Shown here piece after piece: positions 7,790 to 11,989 of a DNA stretch of 11,989 bases. The translations under genes were made by a program, and so were the position numbers. The notes beneath the pieces are model-generated. The model ran no database searches. It saw only the letters and a list, made by a program, of their open reading frames with translations, and had not been told where the DNA came from. Origin of the DNA: Euperipatoides rowelli (taxonomy: Eukaryota; Onychophora; Udeonychophora; Euonychophora; Peripatopsidae); NCBI GenBank assembly GCA_003024985.2, contig PXIH01S0014400.1; one strand, given 5' to 3'. Every line of letters begins with the position of its first letter. Position 1 is the stretch's first letter.

Positions 7790-8135
7790 TGAGAGGGTAA
7801 CCAATCAGAACTTTATCTATAATCTTCTCACTCGGAAGCATAATCGACGCTTGATTAGAGTCTTTTACAATCTGAAAATCTCAAGAATGGTTCTTATTAG
7901 GCACTTGATTCCCAGCTCTGGTCAACCATTTTAAGACCCGGGATTCGTTAGATGTAATTCTTCACACCAAGACTTTTGACAGTCTATAGTGTGTTGAAAA
8001 TAACACCCTGGCACCCAGGTCCTGAGAAACTGGAGTAGTACTGGCACCCTGGGGCTCAAACCTGTCCCCAGGACTACATGTCTGAGCACACAGTATTCCA
8101 GATCGCTATCCAATGGACCACTGTGCCTCGACTTA
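7790..8135 (-). mobile_element. tRNA-derived SINE
   Basis: On the minus strand the head (8128 back to 8043) looks like a tRNA. The A-box-like TGGTCCATTGG is at 8120-8110 and the B-box-like GGTTTGAGCCC at 8062-8052. GGCAC (8127-8123) can pair with GTGCC (8047-8043) as an acceptor stem. The D-arm text GTGGTCCATTGGATAGCG resembles arthropod tRNA-Arg. A and B boxes are the internal promoter used by RNA polymerase III, and a tRNA head followed by an unrelated body is the definition of this SINE class. The body runs on to about 7790, towards an A/T-rich tail at 7759-7780, but its exact 3' end and the partner LINE are not known. It contains two CTGGCACCC runs (8008 and 8041). The minus-strand open frame 7931-8191 is read through it and is not a gene. 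Confidence 0.7.
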
Positions 8136-8881
8136 GGAAGATAAATTTTATTTGTGTTACTGATATCAACCACGCTGAACCCCTTTTCCAATCATAGATT
8201 TGATCTATATTGGTACTGAAAATTGTATTTATCCAACTATTTCAATGAGTAGATTTAGAAATTATTATTATGCCTATGTGTTATAACACCTATGACATGA
8301 TGTATATTGTATTTAGCATTATCCCTTAGTAATTTGGCTATGAATTCATAATTAGTATCACACTAAATTTACCATATCAAGTAATGAAGTGTGAAAGAAT
8401 ATTGTAACATTAGCATTATAACTGTTATTGGTGTATTTTGTATAAATGGAAATTAAAATATAAGCAAAGGAGTATAATAAAATGAATTTATTTGACTAAC
8501 AAATGCTCTCACTCCACTCTTTAAATGGTGTTGGTGCCACTTGGTGTTAACAAAAGGCTTAGCAATTAAAATACATTGTCCAACCTCCCATGCCTAATAC
8601 TGTATATCAGGCAATGGAGGCTTAGAGATATCCATGTCAGCATCACTTGCCGGCAGTCATATTTAATATGCAGCTTAGACCAACAGGAGAAAAGGCAGCC
8701 AAACAATGTACTAAAGGTAAGACGAAGCTGGAACTATTATTTACTAAACTGTAAATAAACTGTAGTGGGAGTATTAATTTAGAATGGTTAAACTGTCTGT
8801 AAAAATAAGTTTAGTGAAAAAGTTTTGTTTAAGAATTAACTCAGGATGGTTCTGAAAAACTATAGTGGCTGCATACTGTAA
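8136..8881. other. Gene-free stretch
   Basis: Mostly AT-rich. The palindrome GTGTTATAACAC at 8278-8289 matches the one at 2935-2946. A less AT-rich patch is at 8570-8740. It contains a splice-donor-like AAG/GTAAG (cut between 8716 and 8717) but no matching acceptor or reading frame, so an exon is not supported. The short plus-strand frame at 8576-8758 has no recognisable motif. Confidence 0.4.
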
Positions 8882-9037
8882 ATAAAAGTAAAAACTGTAC
8901 AAGTATATGACAAATTGATACGCCCCAACAGGCTAATGGTGAGGTCAATATTGTGCGGAGCAGAACTTGTTCGAACAGGAAGTATAACAGCATAGGCTGC
9001 TGATGGACTTCGTAGATACGGCACTAAATACTTGAAC
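8882..9037 (+). pseudogene. Small LINE reverse-transcriptase remnant
   Basis: One frame of 52 codons with a single TAG (8993-8995) reads IKVKTVQVYDKLIRP, then LMVRSILCGAELVRT, then, after the stop, AADGLRR. This resembles the region after the catalytic palm in LINE reverse transcriptases, where a lysine-rich run, a [LV]Y..LIRP box, a YGAE-W box and an A..LRR box follow one another. The YGAE-W box appears as CGAELV, so the tryptophan is lost, and the spacing between LIRP and GAE is stretched. It is far too short to act. It lies on the opposite strand to the LINE at 798-1320 and differs from it in sequence, so it comes from another insertion. The call is moderate because the match is short. Confidence 0.4.
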
Positions 9038-9743
9038 TAGTAAACGAACTAGGTCACTGCTGCTCAAACAAGACAAATTAAAAATTATCAGCAAACTAAT
9101 ACAAAGAAAGAAACACACATGCTAATTAACAACTAATTACTTGAATATAATACCTTAATTCACACGGGTGTACAAATTAATATTACAAAATAAATATTAT
9201 GCTGAAACAGATCGTCATAATATATTGGGTGAACCGTGAATAAATCTTTTGAAATAGTTTCTTGGTTAGATCTTGAACGTCTTCTTTTGCTATCTAATCA
9301 TACACAACTATTTATTTTATTATACTTAATATGTCTATTGTTTTAAGCAAATTAGTGCATCAAGGAAACTAAGTCTAACTGATCAATTATTTATGATTAA
9401 CACTTCTAGAGTAGTGTTTATTTGGTCCCTAAAATGGAACCACTGTAATGTGAGGAAATACTTGATTGTATAAAAGTGACATGGATTTTATTACTACTTA
9501 TGCAGATCTCATTTTTTAGTCAATTAAAACACACCATACTTACATGTACAAGCCTTCTTAATTTTATTAGTACAGTCAATAGGATATTGTATATTTATAT
9601 CATTATAACTCCTTGTAATATTGACTCTCACAATTTGTTTCAAATTCTGATTCACATTATTTTGAGTGTAGGCTCAGTTGTTAGTGGGTTTGATTGGAAG
9701 TGGATTATGGGTAAAGTTACTCTAAACACCTACCTGCCACTGA
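9038..9743. other. AT-rich DNA without a gene
   Basis: A 94-residue plus-strand frame (9476-9760) begins with an alternative start, is rich in Ile and Leu from the T-rich DNA, and shows no domain. I take it as chance. No promoter, LTR or primer-binding site for the gag-like remnant to the right can be identified. Confidence 0.45.
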
Positions 9744-10280
9744 TTTGTATATTCTTATGAGAAAAATGAAACTGCAAGTGTGAATGACTTCTTTTCTGAA
9801 CTATCCGAAATGGTAGTTGTCATTTCAAGTAATGAAAATAGTGTTGCATACTAAGCTCTAGGGAAAACATTTCAATTAGTAGGGAATCTGATATAGATAC
9901 TTTTAAAATTATAATGGCAAATCAGGTTGGTCGGGATAAAGATGATGGTCATGCTCTGAGAAGGTTTATTGTGTCGTAGGCAACAATATAAGAGAAACTG
10001 TTGGATTTTCTGAGAAATGAAGTTAATAAGAATGATGATTTGAAAGCTCAATAGACATTGGTGTTAAATATTTAAGAAAATTGTGTTAAATGTATTATCT
10101 ATTGTACTTAGAGGCAGGATGGTGTGTAAGAAGCCCAAGAGCTTTAGGGAGATTGTGGAAATTGCTTATTTTCAAGAAGTTAGGTTAAGAATTTTGGCTA
10201 AGAAAATGAGACAAACTAGTATTCTAGAGAATTATTCAATTATTGTTGATTTTAAACACAGTGATGAATGGGTGAAGTAA
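9744..10280 (+). pseudogene. Possible Ty3/gypsy-type Gag remnant
   Basis: The sequence becomes purine-rich on the plus strand and reads in broken frames as gag-like protein. Piece one (9744-9851) contains NETASVNDFFSELSEM. Piece two (about 9884-10060, shifted frame, stops inside) contains KDDGHALRRF and LDFLRNEVNKNDDLKAQ. Piece three (10083-10280) contains LRGRMVCKKPKSFREIVEIA followed by a charged run. The order FF..L.EM, then ALR, then a KP.SFREI.EIA box matches the general plan of Gag in Ty3/gypsy elements, where the last box (..P.[ST][FL].EA..IA..EE) sits before the zinc knuckle. No CCHC knuckle is visible. The assignment comes from remembered family patterns and could be wrong. The frame shifts and stops show it is not functional. 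Confidence 0.35.
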
Positions 10281-10311
10281 AATATGACTCAAATGATAGC
10301 AGGTATACAAC

Positions 10312-10641
10312 GGGTGATATTCAAACAATATCAGCATATCACAAAAGGTGTTGATTATTACTAACATAATGATATGTTACATCAAGCAGTACCAATAAGA
10401 TAAAATTCCAAAGTTTCAATAAGCCTCTAAGAGCTCTCCACCACTTTGAACTGTCAGTGTAAAACTCTGAATGGTAAATAAATAAAACACCAACAAATTT
10501 CAAAAGGTGAATGGCACATATAAGCATTTTTCTTTTGATAAAATTAAAACAAGGGAAGGTCAAATATTTTCTTAAAATAAATCTACAACAGGTAACAGTT
10601 ACTGGGATCAAGATATGAAATAGTGCTGTAACTGCTAACAA
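10312..10641 (-). pseudogene. Ty3/gypsy-type RNase H remnant
   Basis: An open minus-strand frame (10641 back to a stop at 10339-10341) reads through elements of a retrotransposon RNase H domain. It has LICAIHLLKF (where family members have L..V.A..KFR.YL.G), then SEFYTDSS (the F..TD box with the last catalytic aspartate), then LLKLWNFILLVLLDVTYHY (the RW...L..YDF.I.Y region). Past the stop, the same frame gives YADIV, a TGA stop, then ISP, which fits the terminal ADALSR box with the arginine codon CGA turned into TGA. About five residues seem missing between the TD and RW boxes. Upstream reverse transcriptase cannot be recognised. It points opposite to the gag-like remnant 32 bp away, so the two are not parts of one intact element. 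Confidence 0.5.
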
Positions 10642-10950
10642 ATCTAGCAGTGGGTCAATTATTAATCTCTATAGATGTAATTTCCAAGTTAAAATTGATT
10701 AATTATATTTATAAAGCTATATCCAAAAAATATTAAATGTGCTAAGCATTGAGCTCAAAGATCAGATTCATGTGTAAGGCTAAACTTCAAATGTGACATA
10801 CATCCTGACAGGATTATATATATATTCTATGTGTTGACCTGTCATTCATTTTTGGCCATATTTAGAAATAATTTTCACATAGCTAACAACATTGTTCTAG
10901 ATTGTTAAAATATACTTTAAGTTTGGAAATACAATTAATGTTACAGTTAA
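10642..10950. other. AT-rich DNA without a gene
   Basis: I see no reading frame that continues the RNase H remnant upstream and no RNA gene. A short TA run is at 10814-10826. Confidence 0.4.
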
Positions 10951-11220
10951 TGTTGTGGAGCTAGAGAGAGGTCTGTAACCATTTTAGACACTAGCCAATT
11001 TGAAATAGATAACCAGTGGCACAATGATGATTGCCATATAATTCCTTGTAAAATTAGAAGTTTTGAGGAATTGCATTAGTTAGATGATGTGATAACAAAT
11101 GAGCTGGGAGAACTGTTGAAATTATGGAGATTTCAGAAAACTGAGATTAGGTATCAGGGAGATATTAATGAGAAGGACATCAACTTTTGCCAACATTCCA
11201 TCAGGATCCATTTAACACAT
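10951..11220 (+). pseudogene. Unrecognised decayed coding frame
   Basis: One plus-strand frame stays open for 90 codons except for a single TAG at 11077-11079. In DNA this AT-rich a stop would be expected about every 12 codons, so this is unlikely by chance. The product is rich in charged residues: VTILDTSQFEIDNQWHNDDC, then CKIRSFEEL, then after the stop LDDVITNELGELLKLWRFQK and YQGDINEKDINF. I do not recognise a family. The strand matches the gag-like remnant at 9744-10280, so it might be another part of a retroelement, but that is only a guess. The frame is interrupted at 11212 by the TTAA repeat, and the few codons beyond that belong to the repeat. Confidence 0.45.
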
Positions 11221-11434
11221 TAACTGCATATGACTCGAATCTGAGTGAACACAAACTTTCACAATATGCTGAAGATTCGAATCCGAGTCCATTGTGTTAA
11301 AAGCTTCAAAATGCAAATATGAATTGGGCAACAGTGTTAAACATTTTTTTTATCATTTAGGCACAAAAAATAAGAAATAAAAAAACATATTTCTGGATCG
11401 TTTGACCTTTTCTTTAGTTTTGGGGTCACAGTGA
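11212..11434 (+). repeat. Dispersed repeat starting at TTAA, copy 2
   Basis: Same family and orientation as 2652-2869. It begins TTAACACATTAACTGCA and carries the two palindromes GACTCGAATCTGAGTG (11232-11247) and GATTCGAATCCGAGTC (11274-11289). Their distances from the start and from each other (20 and 42 bases) are identical to copy 1. GTGTTAA at 11334-11340 mirrors the TTAACAC start. Homology continues through CATATTTCTGGATCGTTT to GTCACAGTGAT near 11434. It lies directly at the end of the open frame to its left, as expected for an insertion into older sequence. Confidence 0.7.
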
Positions 11435-11666
11435 TAATATTTTCAAAATTTATCAAACGATTCTGAAATTTTGATTTTCAGGTAGTGTAATACAAATATT
11501 ATAAAACATTTAGGAATAAACTTATACATTTTTAAAATCAGAATTTAATGCAGATTTCAAAAACCAAAACCTAAAATTTATATCTCTAACGACAGAGAAA
11601 CAGTAATAAAAAATGTAAGATGAACTGTTTTTTATAGCCAACATTTAGAAATAGAATCATAAAACA
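11435..11666. other. AT-rich DNA without a gene
   Basis: Sequence between the TTAA repeat and the tandem array. No coding signal. It may still be part of one of those repeats, but no internal match can be shown. Confidence 0.4.
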
Positions 11667-11989
11667 AAATCACTTTGTTAGATTTTTTCTTCTTTATATA
11701 GCAAAATTTCTGAGAAAATATAGAACAAAAAATATTATTTAAGTTTTTTTCTAACTGTTATAGATTTTGTAATATCTAACATAATGAATTATATAGACAT
11801 ATTGTAAATACGGGCTAATTAGAATGCGCCCATTAGAAGAAAAAAAATAATAAAAAATCTATTTGTTGTAATTTTTTTTATTTATATATTAAAATTGCTG
11901 AGAAAATATAGAACAAAAATACTATTTAAGTTTTTTTTTCTATCTGTTATAAAATTTCAAATATTTAGTATAATGTATTACATGGACAT
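11667..11989 (+). repeat. Tandem repeat of about 188 bp, cut by the window end
   Basis: TGAGAAAATATAGAACAAAAA at 11711 returns almost unchanged at 11899, a shift of 188 bases. Matching continues on both sides: TTTATATA before it, and TATTTAAGTTTTTTTCTA, CTGTTATA, TAATG.ATTA and GACAT after it. The similar part covers about 11667-11800 and about 11854-11989, and the second copy runs off the window. It may be satellite DNA or a two-copy duplication. The linker near 11811-11834 is less AT-rich (ACGGGCTAATTAGAATGCGC). Confidence 0.75.

Noticed and set aside
7931-8191. Minus-strand frame of 86 residues
   Set aside because: Read through the tRNA-derived SINE, which explains its less AT-rich sequence.
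2935-8290. GTGTTATAACACC present at 2935-2947 and 8278-8290
   Set aside because: A 13-base match with a simple palindromic core and unrelated flanks. Possibly chance.
8576-8758. Possible exon with splice-donor-like GTAAG at 8717
   Set aside because: No acceptor with a pyrimidine tract, no conserved frame and no homology that I recognise.
9476-9760. Plus-strand frame of 94 residues, membrane-protein-like
   Set aside because: Isoleucine- and leucine-rich because the DNA is T-rich. Alternative start, no family motif, and overlap with the start of the gag-like frame.
1-11989. CRISPR array, bacterial operon, phage or plasmid system
   Set aside because: No regular short repeats with unique spacers, no ribosome binding sites and no long genes. 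All recognisable elements are eukaryotic.

Overview
This window looks like nuclear intergenic or intronic DNA from an animal, most likely an insect or other arthropod. By eye it is strongly AT-rich, roughly two thirds to three quarters A+T. It has no long open frame, no operon layout and no bacterial signals. It holds many decayed pieces of eukaryotic mobile elements: LINEs, a tRNA-derived SINE, Ty3/gypsy-like fragments and MITEs. The phylum is an inference from the style of these elements. No intact host gene can be supported, and most short open frames read as chance or as repeat-derived.

Left part (1-2870). A 612-bp Harbinger/PIF-type MITE (133-744) has inverted ends and a TTA target duplication on both sides. 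It abuts the 3' end of a minus-strand LINE remnant (798-1320) whose polymerase C-terminal region is still readable despite stops and frameshifts. AT-rich filler follows, then the first copy of a dispersed repeat that starts at a TTAA (2652-2869).

Middle (3280-6830). A unit of about 217 bp is tandemly duplicated at 3281-3947, and its first copy is split by a MITE-like insert with 16-bp inverted ends. A nest of interleaved palindromes (4093-4212) comes next. After it lies a 600-bp structure built on three copies of CTATGCATGGGT (5032-5639), whose right end is TTAA-like. Then comes a stretch with five copies of GTTTTCTCC (5710-6306), an imperfect hairpin with ACCAATCAG in both arms, and a recent 56-bp tandem duplication (6717-6828).

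Right part (7790-11989). A tRNA-derived SINE lies on the minus strand, with A and B boxes and a closable acceptor stem. A short LINE reverse-transcriptase remnant is at 8882-9037. A gag-like remnant on the plus strand faces a Ty3/gypsy RNase H remnant on the minus strand, so they belong to different or rearranged insertions. A 90-codon frame with a single stop (10951-11220) resembles decayed coding sequence, but I do not recognise it. It is cut by the second copy of the TTAA repeat. The window ends in a tandem repeat of about 188 bp.

No interacting gene system is visible. The story is nested transposition and decay. The most interesting items are the paired palindromes with fixed 42-bp spacing in the TTAA repeat family, the palindrome nest, the motif clusters at 5.7-7.8 kb, and the unidentified frame at 10951-11220.
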